Below are positions 10,061-22,026 of a DNA stretch of 64,000 bases, one piece after another. Numbering within the stretch: the first letter of the stretch is position 1; the number at the start of each line of letters is the position of its first letter. The position numbers were made by a program, and so were the translations under genes. Source of the DNA: Alnus glutinosa (taxonomy: Eukaryota; Streptophyta; Magnoliopsida; Fagales; Betulaceae); the NCBI RefSeq assembly GCF_958979055.1, contig NC_084899.1, positions 4,091,001 through 4,155,000 on the forward strand, given 5' to 3'. The notes below the pieces were generated by a model, which saw nothing but the letters and a program-made list of their open reading frames with translations, searched no databases and was not told the DNA's origin.

Positions 10061-13000
10061 ATGATCACCACATCCGAAATCCTCCGCCACACCACCGCCT
10101 TCATCTCCAATACCCTCTCCCAATCCGAGCTCCGCCACCGCCTCTTCTCGACCCTCCGCAGTAAAGTCGCGCCATCCGATCAAGCCACCCTAAAACCTCT
10201 TAAACTCGCTGCCGAATCTCTTGAAAACGCTGTCTCCACCTCCAGCCCCGCCATTCAATCCTCCTCCCTCCGCCTTGCCGAACGGCTCCTCCTCTCTCAA
10301 CCCGAAAACCCCTTCTCAACCTTCCTCCTATCCCTCATTTACAGCCTTTTAGACCAACCCATCAATGCCGCTCTTAGTCTCCTTCATATATTCCACTCCG
10401 ACCCATCATTGGCTCGCTCGGAGATAGCGCCGGATCTCTTCGAGGAGCTGTTTTTAGTCCATCTTCTCCCAGTTCTCCAATGGTTCACCAAACGAAGAAC
10501 GACCATTTTGTCGTCTTCAACCTCAATCTCAGATCATAGCAATGATTTTTCGATATGCGATGAGTCGGTGGTTCTTCCTTGCACGAAATCGTTGTCGAGG
10601 ATGACTGAGGGTCAAACTTCAGAGCTGAAGGATTTGGAGAGCAACTATGAGGAGGTCCTTGATGAGAATTGCCGGGTTCTTGTTAAGTACTTTCACGAAG
10701 TCTTAGAAAATACAGATGGGAATTCATTGATTAATCTGCCACCATTGAAGAACTGTGGGAAAGTTGATAACTTCCAGTACAGCGAAGAAGAGAAGATCAA
10801 AACGGAGGAGCCTGTGTGGAAAAACGAACGGTATAATGTATGTATGTATGTATGTATATTTACTACGTATATTAACAAAAATCTCTCTTAAATTACAAAT
10901 GTTTAATTGTGAGTATTTTCTCTTATCCTATCCTGTGTTAGCATATTAATTTAAATAATTAAATTTATCTCTTCCATTAGCTTAATTTGGTATCAGAACT
11001 TTTGTTCTGAGTTCGAACTCTGTCCTACTTTAATCAAATATTCTACGTGTTGGGCCTCCCACGTTTGTAACACTGATTTAAACATTCTGATCAGATTTGA
11101 TTGAAAATGAAGTTTTTATTAGCTTTTGACCAGCGGTTCACGGACTTCAATCCAAAAACTAATTGTTAAAATTTGAAAATAGTGTTATATAATATAAAGT
11201 ATTCATTCAGGTAATGTTTGACAAAGATTGGTTCATTGGACTTAGTCAAAGGTGCATGAGCTTTGTAACATATAATGGAGGGCATGAACGGTTCTAAATC
11301 ACTAACCAATAGACATCCTTCTTGTAGTAGTAATTCAAAGGTCAACCAGCAGGAAAATAATTAATACAATTTTGGCATGTGATTTTCAAGTATCCAGGGC
11401 CAGAAGTCTTCATTCTTTTCATACCTTTGCATGCAATTACTTGTGGCTGCAGAAAAACGAATGGTTTTTTGTTGGGTCCAATTTTACACTTTTTAGTCTC
11501 GTCCTGTCGGCGATGACTTTGGCTCTTTAATTCTGCAGCCAATATGGGCTGAAGGAGAGAGGTTCGTTGAATTCAACAGCAGCGGAAAATCCAAATCTCC
11601 ACCATTTTATCCTCAAAGAGTCTCTCCCGAGGTTCTCACAAACTGGAAATCCTTTGGGAGATTGGAAGTATCGCCGACTCCGAGCTTGGGTTCTGAAGTT
11701 GAGTCTGACAAGTCGGCTTATTCTTCTTCTTCTTCAGAATCTGAAGCAGAAATCGAGGTGATTGACACTAACAAGATGGTCTGATTTACCTATGCTGTTA
11801 TCTTGGTTTAAATGTTGTGGCTGTGTCATGTAGGAAAAGAACAAAAGAATGGCGTTTGTGCCTAGACAGAACCGCATCCAAAAAGAAAAGCAACCCATTT
11901 CTGCAGAATCTAGTAGGTATGATATAATGATTATTGACCATCCATTCTTACATTATTGATTGCATTTTCTTATGTTTTGGATTCTTTCTGGATAGTCTCA
12001 TGGCAGGTTTTGATAACCTGCCGAGTGGTGGAAAGCATACACCTCCCAAGGACTTTGTATGTCCTATAACAAGCAACGTGTTTGATGATCCAGTGACTCT
12101 CGAGACAGGTCAGACATATGAGCGTAGAGCTATCCAAGAATGGTTTGATAGAGGGAACTCTTCTTGCCCAATTACACGCCAGAAGCTGCATATTAACCAG
12201 TTGCCTAAAACAAACTATGTGCTCAAAAGGCTTATTGCAAGCTGGCAAGAACAGAGCTCCAGCTCTGTTCCAAGCCAAGAGGCTGAGCAAATCATGAAAT
12301 CAACAATTCCTGCAACTTCTCCTAATAGTGTCATAAGCCAAGCCAACATTGATGGGACAATTAGTGAGTTAAGACATGCAATTACAAATCTTTGTGTGTC
12401 AGAAGTCCTGAAGGAGTCTGAAATGGCTGTCCTCCAAATTGAGCGGTTCTGGCAGGAAGTGAATATGGATGTTGATATCCAAACCATGCTTTCAAGGCCT
12501 CAAGTTATTAATGGGTTTGTGGAGATTCTTTTCAATTCAATCGACCCGCGGGTGTTAGAAGCTACAGTTTTTCTCCTGTCTGAGATGGGCTTCAGAGACA
12601 AAGATGTGATTCAGACACTGACCCGAGTTGACACTGATGTGGAATGTATTGTGGCTCTTTTCAAGAAGGGATTGATGGAAGCTGTTGTCTTGATATATCT
12701 GCTAAGACCTTCCACGGTTAGCCTAGTGGAGATGGACATGGTGGACACCCTCCTAGAAGTTATTAAGAAGAAAGAGGAGGATTTGCTTAAAATGTGTTTG
12801 AAGCCCAAAACAGCTGCAGTGCTTTTGTTGGGTCAGATTCTTGGAAGCAGAGAGGAAAGTTTTCGATCTTCAACAGCCAACACAGTGATTTCTGAGAAAG
12901 CTTCAGAAAGTCTTATTGGAAGTTTGAAAGCTGAGTCGGCAGAAGAGAGAATTGCTGCAGTTGGGATCTTATTAAGATGCATGGAGGAGGATGGGAAGTG

Positions 13001-16000
13001 TAGGCACACCATTGCTGATAAAGCTGAGTTGGCTCCGGTTTTGGAGAGCTTCATGGGCGCAAGTGATTCAGAACGGTTTGAGATAGTTTACTTTCTCTCT
13101 GAGTTAGTTAAGTTAAACAGGTGAGTTTCTCTCTACTAATTTTTTAGCCTTTTTAGTTTCTTGCTGATAAATCCTGGCCTTTGCCAGTATCAGTGATTAT
13201 TTATTTTTGGTTTTCTCAGGAGAAGTTTTAATGAGCAAGTTCTTCACATCATAAAGGATGAAGGTGCCTTTAACACAATGCACTCCCTCCTAGTTTTTTT
13301 ACAGACTGCACTCCCAGACCAATGTCCTGTTGTGGCTGGTCTCCTCCTCCAACTTGATCTACTGGTTTGGATCTCTCATCTCTCTCTCTCTCTCTCTCTG
13401 TCTCTGTTGTAAAGAGTGTTGAAATGACTGTTACAGTTAAATCACCATCTCTTTTTCTGTTACAGTTAAATCATCACTTATCTCAAAAGCTGATACAAAA
13501 TGATAAATTTAATCATTTAATTAATGCCTTAATATGGGGTTAGTAAAATTACTACTATCGTGATTTGTAGGAGGAACCAAGGAAGATGAGTATATATCGT
13601 GAAGAGGCAATAGATACTCTCATTTCATGCCTCAGAAATACTGAATTTCCAGCTGCCCAGATAGCAGCAGCAGAGACGATTGTGTCATTACAGGGGAGGT
13701 TCTCTGCCTCTGGAAAGCCCCTTACCCGTGCTTTTCTTCTTAAACGTGCTGGACTTGACAAAAGTTTTCAAACTCTTATGCGAATGGAGCAGCTTAGCAA
13801 TATTCCTGGAGAATTTGATGAAACTGCGGTGAGCTTCTTCATTGTTGTTATTACTTTTCATTTCTTTCTTTCTTTGTGCTTACTCTACTTTTTGCTACTT
13901 TTGCTGCTAATGATATTATAGATCTTGTATGTGATTTATCTTCTGCTAATTTTCCCTTATAAGAATTGGCAGCAACAGGAAGAAGAGAAGGCAGCTCATG
14001 ATTGGGAAAGAAAAATGTCATTTGTTCTAGCAAGCCATGAGTTTGGTCTACTGTTTGAGGCTTTGGCAGAAGGCTTAAAGAGTAGATATGCAGATTTATG
14101 TTCAGCATGCTTTGTCTCAGCAACATGGCTCATGCACATGCTCAACGTTCTTCCGGACACGGGGATACGTGGAGCAGCCCGAGCCTGCTTGCTCAAGCGC
14201 TACATATCGATATTCAAATCTGCAAAGGACATTGAAGACAAAGCCCTCTCATTGCTTGCTCTATACTCATTCATCCATGACCCTGGTATGTACCTTAGAG
14301 TTGTTTTAAGCACATTTATGTGATCTCCTTACTACATGAACATTGCATTTTTCGATCTAACTATGATTAAAGATGTAAACATCCTTGAAATGTGAATTTC
14401 AGAGGGGCTGCGTGACCTAACTTTCAGCATGAAGGACATCATGAAAGGCCTAAGAGAGCTTAAAAAATCGTCACCCTTGGCATTTGAAATGCTGAAAGTT
14501 TTCTCCGAAGGACGTGACTCTAGTTCTGTAAGTTTTTCCTGATTTCTTTATTTCTCATTCAAGGAAGAAGGATTTCCTTAACAAGGAAACCTGTTCTTGT
14601 TTGTCAGCAGGACTTCTGGAGTCATAAAGAATTAGTTCAAGTAGATTGCAGCGAGAATGGAGAAGTTCTGTCAATAGCCTGCTTCAAAGACAAAATATTT
14701 TCCGGCCATTCAGATGGAACTATAAAGGTAGTTTGAAAAATAAGCCTGTTCTACCTGCTTCTAAACTGTGAATCTTCTTAGGGCATGATCTGCCATTAGC
14801 TTAGCTATGATTACTCTTTCATATCTGATTATCATGCTTCTCAAACTGTTTTAGAGTCCTATGAAATTTGAATTTGATGTCATTCTGTTCTGAACTGAAG
14901 GTCTGGACTGGTAGAGGTAGCATTCTTCATCTTATCCAAGAGGTTCGAGAACACACCAAAGCAGTTACTAGTTTGGCAATTTTGCAATCGGGGGAGAGAC
15001 TATACAGTGGTTCACTAGATAAAACAACAAGGGTATGCATCTATATAATTCTTCTAAATCTTGAATGTTCAACTTAACCTTAAGGTTTTATTATGTGACA
15101 TGAGCAGGTTTGGTCTGTTAACAATGAAGCAATTGATTGTGTTCAAGTACATGATATGAAGGATCAGGTTCATAAGCTAGTTGTTTCCAACAGCATTTCA
15201 TGCTACATCCCACAGGGATCTGGTGTCAAGGTATTGCATAAATTAAGCATCCATGTTCTAAATCTTGAATAATTGATGTTGTGCATTCTCAGCCTCTATT
15301 GTGAAAATATGTAACTGGAAACCTGCCTTTCTGCTCTTTTCTTAGGTTCACTCATGGAATGGAGGATCCAAGTTGTTAAATTCAAGCAAATATGTCAAGT
15401 GCTTGGCGCTTGTAAGTGGAAGATTATACTGTGGATGCCATGATAATAGCATTCAGGTACAAGGTTTTCTTCCATGTGATGCTATCTGCATCAAGCTAGT
15501 TGTTGTTTCTTGTTTAATGTTGAAAGTTCTGGTGAACGAATTTTCGTGTTCTTCAGGAAATTGACTTGGCAACAGGAACACTCAGTACCATTCAGAGTGG
15601 TTCTAGAAAGCTATTAGGAAAAGCAAATCCTGTCAATGCACTGCAAGTTCACAACGGACTAATATATTCGGCTAGTTCTCCCTTAGACGGAGCACCCGTA
15701 AAGGTATTACACTCATAATAAATCACAACTTATCCCAGAAGGTATAAAAGTTCGTTCTGGGAGCTTGAAAGGGCATCATATGGTTAGCTATAGCAAGAAG
15801 CATTTCCATATATTCAAGGAAATGGCATGCTGTGCTGCCATTTAGACTTCCATATCAGAAGTAGAATTTAGTTTCAAGAACAAAAACTTCTGAAAAAAGA
15901 AACATTTAGTACTTAGCAATGGTTTATTTTTGCATTTTACAGATATGGAGTGCCTCAAATTACAGTATGATCGGATCACTGCCAACGATGCTAGACGTGC

Positions 16001-16338
16001 GGGCTATCGCCATAAGCGCAGACTTAATTTATCTAGGATGCAAAGGAGGAACTGTAGAAATTTGGGGAAGGGAGAAGAACAATAGAGTGGAAACTCTACA
16101 AACCGGCACAAATGGCAAGGTTAACTGCATGGTTCTTGATGGCAATGAAGAGGTTCTGGTGATTGGAACATCCGACGGCCAGATTCAGGTAAGCAATTTC
16201 TTTCATCTAAGTCTCTAAATCAAGACAAGTAACATAAGTTTTCATCTATGTTTGTTGAAGTTTCAATATTTGTTTCTTTTTTTGAAGTTGATAGTAAAAA
16301 ACCTGTGTGTTTGTTTGCAGGCATGGGGACTGAGCTAG
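10061..16338 (+). CDS. LIN: U-box / ARM-like / WD40 E3 ubiquitin ligase, LIN (CERBERUS) family
   Basis: Fifteen exons keep one frame of about 1312 codons: 10061-10837, 11539-11757, 11834-11916, 11996-13120, 13220-13364, 13571-13828, 13973-14285, 14403-14527, 14611-14727, 14901-15032, 15108-15230, 15346-15456, 15557-15703, 15943-16188 and 16321-16338. All introns are GT..AG. Order of parts: helical N-terminal region, acidic Ser-rich linker (exon 2), U-box (PPKDFVCPITSNVF...CPITRQKL, about residues 378-450, exon 4), helical ARM-like repeats, then C-terminal WD40 blades (SGHSDGTIKVW, YSGSLDKTTRVW and others). The U-box recruits an E2 enzyme; the WD40 part probably binds substrate. In legumes LIN/CERBERUS is needed for rhizobial infection threads. 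The role here is unknown, and the protein is shorter than the legume ones (about 1480). The start of exon 7 is least certain (13973 or 13979). Confidence 0.9.
10936..11060 (+). repeat. Mini-TRIM remnant in intron 1 of the LIN-like gene
   Basis: A shortened LTR starts TGTTAGCATATTAATTT and is followed at 10988 by the primer-binding-type sequence TGGTATCAGAACTTTTG. The internal part GAGTTCGAACTCTG..CTACGTGTTGGGCCTCCCA parallels the complete copy at 36893-37173. The 3' LTR is not recognisable. Confidence 0.55.
13458..13530 (-). repeat. Mini-TRIM solo LTR in intron 5 of the LIN-like gene
   Basis: The plus strand shows TGTTACAGTTAAATCATCAC, CTTATCTCAAAAGCTGATAC, then AAATTTAATCATTTAATTAA. This is the reverse of the 77-bp TRIM LTR with a few differences. 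A CT-rich microsatellite lies just upstream at about 13374-13402. Confidence 0.55.
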
Positions 16339-16797
16339 AAATAGCAGGATGCTATACTATGAACTCCTGGGAGAACAATTTTGGGTAGATATGTTAAGTG
16401 AAAGCAGAAGTATTACAACCAATATTCTTTGCTCCTTTTGATTGATTTGATCCTCTTCCTTTGAAATTTATTCTAGGAAATGTATATAGCTAGACCTGAA
16501 GATTAGATCCTACAGATGCAGTCCATTCAATTGTAACACATATTTGTAGCACTGTACAGAAACTGACCCTTATGCATTTATATAACATTTTCTCTTGAAT
16601 CTTTGACCACCACAAGAAAGAAAAAAAAAAACAAACAAGAAATTCTCCATTTGATAAAACGGCTTAATAATAAACATGATGATGATTCAATGATAAAATT
16701 AAATTGAATACAAGTACTTATGCAGACTGCAAACCCTAGCCTAGTCAAAAATTCTCATATGTCATTAGAAGATTTTGAAAATATAAGTGGTGTCCAA
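16339..16797. other. 3' flank of the LIN-like gene
   Basis: Holds the probable 3' UTR. No gene, RNA or repeat was recognised before the LTR at 16798. Confidence 0.4.
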
Positions 16798-17082
16798 TGT
16801 AAAATAAAATAGAAAGGAAGAAGAACAGAACACAAATGAGAGAAAACGACTACATTTCTTCCTATTTCATTAAGTGTTTTTTATTACAAACCATATGAAT
16901 ATATAGGCTAATAGAGGGGAGCATATCCCATTAATTATGACACACAAAAAAGAACTATTAAAGTGGAATACATGGAGGAACTCAGGGGGGAAAATAAAGA
17001 AAGATATTGGAGAAAAAATCAAGGAGGTATTCTTGATCTGCTGTAACGACTCTTTTGTTCTGCAACGGCTCTTTTATTCTCT
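16798..17082 (-). repeat. Copia-type LTR copy A (reverse orientation)
   Basis: Reverse-complement similarity to 17912-18131 extends for about 215 bp at roughly 85 percent by eye. In element orientation it starts near AGAATAAAAGAGCCGTTGC, has a TATATATTCATATGG promoter-like block, and continues through TTGTAATAAAAAACACTTAATG to an end near 16798. This layout (TATA, then an A-rich tract about 20 bp later) is that of a copia LTR. The start TG is not preserved. Confidence 0.5.
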
Positions 17083-17090
17083 ACCGGAGG

Positions 17091-17219
17091 CTCTGATACC
17101 ATATAAAAGTTCATGGGCCTTACTCACTCTTAAAAGACGCATTGAGAGACGAAGGGTGTCCATGACTTATAAAGTCTATAAGACAAGGATCTCTTAACAA
17201 TGTGGAACACTTTAACATG
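17091..17219 (-). repeat. TRIM-type LTR with adjoining primer-binding site
   Basis: On the minus strand the LTR starts TGTTAAAGTGTTCCACATTG at 17219 and ends near 17104. It is followed at once by TGGTATCAGAGCC (plus strand 17091-17103), the usual initiator-Met tRNA primer site. Upstream of it lies a purine-rich ACGTGAGGGAGCA (17220 onward), as a polypurine tract would. Having internal-type sequence on both sides suggests a tandem or recombined TRIM, a different family from the 77-bp mini-TRIM. Confidence 0.5.
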
Positions 17220-17224
17220 CTCCC

Positions 17225-17911
17225 TCACGTGTAACATTTTTTGCCAAACACGTGTTCAATAACGAGAGGAAAATACCCATCATTGTCAAAGGAGTCTCCT
17301 ATGGAGAAGCGTCACACTCTCCCTCATCACCATGAGATCTCCAGCTTCCTCTGTCCAACGAACACACCTTCTCCTTTGACAACCCAAGCCGCTGACCTTA
17401 CAGTTTCCGCCAATGACCAACTACACGCGTCGCCTTCCATGGACCTCATACGCACCACTGGTCTCGTTCCTAGCCCTGCTGAGGTCTTGTTGGAGTTTCT
17501 TCTTTTTTTATTTCTTTCTGATCAATGTCTTTTCTTTTTCTTCTTTTATTTCTCTCTCTAGTCTAAGTTTCAATGTCCTTTTTCTTTATGCTAGAAGAGT
17601 GATTACAAAAAATAAATAAATAAATAAAATAAAATAAAACAAAAAAAGGGGCCCATTGTTGGCCCACTCTCAAATCTCTTATTTGCGGTAATGTTTTCAA
17701 ACTCTATCCTCTTTTTAATTTCTTTTGGGCTTTTGTGGTAATGTTCAAAACCCCAAGCCTATTTTAATTTTTCTTGACCCATCATTGGCCCTACTTTTAG
17801 CCTTTGAGGTACAGTTTGCAAACTCAGGCCAACCAAAAAAAAAAAAAACTTTAATGATGATCCGAAGCAGAAGACAAACTGAAGGAAGTTCCTCCCATCA
17901 GTTTGCAGGAG
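17225..17911. other. Segment between two inverted LTR copies, origin unknown
   Basis: The first 330 bp are GC-richer and hold a short open stretch (17241-17561, plus) without recognisable domains. It may be captured host sequence or retroelement interior. The remainder has T-rich low-complexity tracts and an A-run near 17837. Just before 17912 the sequence GTTTGCAGGAGG is purine-rich, like a polypurine tract preceding the LTR copy B. Confidence 0.35.
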
Positions 17912-18131
17912 GTGTTAGAAAATAAAAGAACCGTTGCAGAATAAAAGAGTTGTTGCAGCAAATCAAGAATACCTTCTTGATTTTCTCTCCAATATCTTTC
18001 CTTATTTTTTTCCCGAGTTCCTCCATGTTTTTCACTTTTTAACATTTTCTGATTATGTGCCATAATTAGTGGAATGTGCTCCTCTCTATTAGCATATATA
18101 TTCATATAGTTTGTAATCAAAAGCACTCAAT
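17912..18131 (+). repeat. Copia-type LTR copy B (forward orientation, incomplete)
   Basis: It starts TGTTAGAAAATAAAAG after a purine-rich block, matches copy A in reverse complement, carries GCATATATATTCATATAG, and stops at an A-tract near 18132. It was probably cut by the following poly(A) retroposon or lost by recombination. Confidence 0.5.
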
Positions 18132-18169
18132 AAAAAAAAAAAAAAAAATTATTAAAAAAAAAAAAAAAA

Positions 18170-19144
18170 GACCTAGAGAGAGAGAGTCCCGACGTTTCTA
18201 GAGAGAGAGAGAGTCCTCACTTTCAGATATTTCTCGCCGGGAGAGGGAGGTTCTCGCCTCCCTCCTCCCGATCCTTGGTCATCCTAGTTCCCTAGGAGGT
18301 TTTGTCCCTCCATGGTATTTACTATGGGTGGTTAGTTTTCTCTTTGCCTTTAGGGCAAGGAGTTTTGTTCCTCCCGGTCATGTTCCGGTGGAGGTTTTGT
18401 CTCCTTACCCTTATGGGTAGAGGAGTTGTGGTGTTTTTTTCTTGTTCTTTCCGACAAGAAGGCTTTCACGTAGCGTCGTTTTTGGGGATCAACTGTCCTC
18501 GTGTCTCCGGTGGTTTTCTGGCTGAGCCTCTACAGATTTCTTATCTGCGTGCCAGATCTGCGGTTTCCCACTGGTTTTCTCATGACACGCGCTTCCCAGT
18601 CGTGTTCAGCGCCGTCATCTGTTCCGGCCGTTACTAGCCGGTGGCTTTGCCGTTGTTTCTTGCCGGCGCGTGGTCTGCACGTGCGGGGATCTCTTTCCCT
18701 AGATGGTTGCGTGTGGGTCATGCCATGTTTATCAGGCTATGGTTGGTGGTTGTCGGTGGATGGTGGTGTTTTGTTCGCTGCTAGTGAGCCTCAGGGGATG
18801 GCGCGTGTTTTGCACGCGCACGCGTCGTCGCTGGTGGCAGTTGCTTCTCCGATTATGATGTTGGCAGTGATGGGTTTTTCTGTTGTTTGTTTGTGTGTAT
18901 TCCCTTGTTTCTTTGTATTTCACAATTTGTCTTTGTAATAGGCAAATATTTATTGGACTTATCTAAATGAGGTGCTTAAGGTGTTCATGTAATTTTTGTC
19001 TATTATTTAGGCAGCTGCTTTGTCAGACTGTGTTCTGACTATAAATGTAAAGGTGTCTTATACCCCTTATCTGTCTCTGTAATGCCCACTGGGCTTTGTT
19101 TTAGCAATGGAGAAGCATATGTTTCTCGTTAAAAAAAAAAAAAA
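18170..19144 (+). mobile_element. Poly(A)-tailed retroposon, copy 1 (unrecognised non-LTR family)
   Basis: It begins with CTAGAGAGAGAGAG and is GC-rich and T/G-rich for its first 700 bp. It shows repeated blocks like GTTTTGTCCCTCC / GTTTTGTTCCTCC and ends in TTTCTCGTTA15. The same architecture and many short blocks (TTAGTTTTCTC, GGCAGCTGCTTTGT near the 3' end) recur at 38799-39768. No LINE reverse transcriptase is visible, so it would be a non-autonomous element mobilised by a LINE. Short open stretches inside (18302-18637, 18501-18938) look unselected. The target duplication was not resolved here. Confidence 0.55.
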
Positions 19145-19894
19145 AGATTCTATAGCCCAAAAGGAAATGATAAAAGCACTCTTTCTGCACAACTTGTGCA
19201 TCCACTTTCTTGTGTTTACTGTGACCGCACAAATTGTGAAGAAAGAGGGCAACAATCACTCTCCTATCCCAAATCCTAGCTGTTTATTTGTGATGAATGA
19301 ATAAAAATGTGTCATGTCATCAAAATCTAGGGAAAAGAGCTAAAAAGGTCAAAATAATTGAAGGGGTAGCCAATGAGGTATGGTAAACAATTGCTAGGGG
19401 TTGCCCCCTAAACGATGCTCTGGCCAGTGGGCAGTCATATATATATATATATATATAATATTCTTAGATTTTGATGATGGAACACATTTTTTGCTGTTTA
19501 TTCCAAACCAAAATTCAAGATTTGAATATTACAACGCTAACAATTATAGCAATGCCTATAGTCTATAGATATGCGGCGTTGCGTTGTAACTTGTAAGATA
19601 TATTTTCTTACAAAATCTCCAAGATATCATAATGGAAAAATATAATTAAAATAAGAAAAAATACCACTATAGACAGGGAGGAAGTTGTTAAAAATATTTA
19701 ATTAAGTGACATGTTATTCTTCCAACTCCTTTCAAATTTACGATTAAATCCGCAATTTGCAGGACCCAATGATAAATTTGAAAAACATATGAATGAAGTT
19801 GAACAGGAGAAAGAAAAAAAAAATAGTATTTCTCTTTAATTAAAATGTGGTGGGGTGATAATTTTGGAGTTAGGGATCGAATTCATAATCTCTT
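19145..19894. other. Intergenic, AT-rich
   Basis: Contains a (TA)n tract at about 19438-19457 and otherwise no recognised gene or element. Confidence 0.4.
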
Positions 19895-20160
19895 ACTCTA
19901 ATACCATGTTAAATTATTATTTATCTCAAAAGCTTAAACTTATAAAAAATTGTTAATTTTATCAATTAATTTTATGTTCTAAAACTCCACATTAATTAGT
20001 GAGGCCTAATACTTTGAATATTTAATTGAAAATAGAAGGTAAATGATGGAGACAACATTCAAACTCATAACCTTTGTTCTGATATTAAATTAAATCACTA
20101 ATTATCCTAAAAGCTTAAGCTAATAAAAATAGGCAAATTTAATCATTTAATTAATTTAAC
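19895..20160 (-). repeat. Mini-TRIM, two LTR copies in tandem (diverged)
   Basis: Read on the minus strand: LTR at about 20087-20160, PBS-like TAATATCAGAAC (20075-20086), a short internal part, LTR at 19907-19981, then another PBS-like TGGTATTAGAGT (19895-19906). The presence of a second PBS beyond the second LTR means at least part of a further unit lies downstream, as in tandem TRIM arrays. It is considerably more diverged than the copy at 36893. Confidence 0.6.
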
Positions 20161-20519
20161 TAATTTTACCATTGAATTTGTTAAATGGTTAAATTTTCAT
20201 CTTCCTGTCATCATAAGTTATTGGGTCAATTGTGTAATTTATGATGTCTTAAGATATTTTCAGACTATCTATGTATCGATGACTTAGCCTAATGTTTGGT
20301 GTATGACCGTACTGACGTGGAATTTATGGTGATACATTTCAGTTTATGATTATGAAGATTTAGTTATTTATGGTTGGTAGTTTAGTTGTTACTCTGGTTT
20401 ACTTTTGAGATATAGTACTTTATCAGTGCAGTTAGAGAGAGAGAGATAAATTTATGCTGCATAATTATCTGATGATGAGGAGTTAAGGGTAACACTTCAG
20501 TATTATTAAATAATTAGAG

Positions 20520-22026
20520 AACCTTCTATCCATCTTCAAGATTATAATGCTTTTTTGATCTTGCTACTCTTCATGAACCTCACACTTATTGGGAGGCTGG
20601 TGTTGACCCTCTTTGGTAAAAAGTTATATTTAACGAATTAGTTACCCTTACCAACATTCATACTTGGAACTTAGTTCTACAATTGTATATATGTAGGTTT
20701 ACAAAATCAAGACTTGAGCAGATGGATCAGAAACACTTTAAAGGTCACCTTATTGCAAAGGGCTTCGCCTAGGAGTACGATATTGATTATGAGGAGACTT
20801 TTGCTCTTATAGCACGACTTACCTCAATTAGATCTTTGCTTGCAATTTTTACAATTCTTCATTGGTAGTTGTTCCAGATGGATGTCAAAAATGCATTTCT
20901 CAATGGTGATCTCATAAAAGAAATCTATATTCAGCCTCCACCTGGCTATGAGCACCCTTCACACAAAGTCTACATGCTTCGTCGTGCCCTTTATGGTCTC
21001 AAGTAGGCTCTTTTAGTTTAGTTCGCCAAATTTAGCTTTGTGGTTTCCTAGTAAGGCTTTGTTCCCAGCTCTTCTAATTATGCACTATTTATCTGGAAAA
21101 CTAATGTTGGTACGATCATTATTTGTGATGATATTACTAGCATACGATGTATTCAACATTTTCTTAGACAAAATTTTGAGATGAAGGACTTGGGGACACT
21201 CAACTACTTTTTTTAGCCTTAATGTTACTTCAGCTGCAAACGATTGTTATCTCTCTGAAGCTAAATATGCTTCTAATCTACTTTTCAGGGCAAGTTTGAC
21301 CTTCTTTATACTAATGGTGAGCCTATACCAAATGTCAGGATCTACAGGTAGTTGGTTGACAGTCTTATCTATCTCACAGTAACACAACCAAATATTTTCA
21401 ATGTTATTCATTTGGTCAGTCAATTTATGATCATGCCTCGATCTACTTATTATGTTGTTGTTCTCCGTATCTTACACTATGCCAAAGGAACTTTGTATTA
21501 TGGACTTCACTTCTCTTCACATTCTTCCCCTTGAGCTTCGCGTCTATTTCGATACAAATTGAGTCGGCGATCTCATAGATCTTTGCTCTACTACTGGTTA
21601 CTATTTCACATTTGGAACTTCTGTAATTTCTTGGCATAATAAGAAACAGTTTGTTGTCATACGATCCAACACTGAGGTTGAGTACTGTATGCTAACTTGT
21701 TGGCACTACTTTCAAACTTTTGTGGTGACGCTAGTTTTTAATAAACATGGGTAGTCCTCATACTGCTACTTCTCTCATTCATTGCGACACTCAGAATGCT
21801 ATACAAATTGTGTATAATGATGTTTTTTATAAGCGCGTCAAATATATTGTGATTAATTGTCACATCATTCGGTATCATCTTCAACAAGGCACCTTACATT
21901 TACGCTTTGTATACTCAAAAGATTAGGTTGATGGCCAACTCGTGATCTTGTTTCCAAACTCAAAAGGATGAAGTGTTAGAATATTCGAATAATTTTGATA
22001 GAATATTTTCATAATATTATCGGCTA
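20520..22026 (+). mobile_element. Ty1/copia retrotransposon fossil (RT, RNase H, start of 3' LTR)
   Basis: Translations of the plus strand show copia pol blocks in order: a region like EPHTYWEAGVDPLW near 20570-20625, the RT block [14 protein letters not shown] near 20875-20910, QPPPGYEHP, and LYGLK near 20990-21005. RNase H-like sequence follows to about 21960. The 3' LTR starts TGTTAGAATATTCG at 21975 after the purine-rich AAAGGATGAAG and appears truncated near 22026. The element is old and clearly broken many times; gag and integrase are missing. Confidence 0.8.

Noticed and set aside
16866-18131. Foldback DNA transposon with 215-bp inverted ends
   Set aside because: Each arm has LTR features (TG start in one, TATA and A-rich signal) and the ends show no target duplication; two opposed LTR copies explain it better.
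18501-18938. 145-codon open frame in the poly(A) retroposon
   Set aside because: No domain, Cys/Ser/Val-rich composition from GT/TC-rich DNA, and not shared with the second copy.
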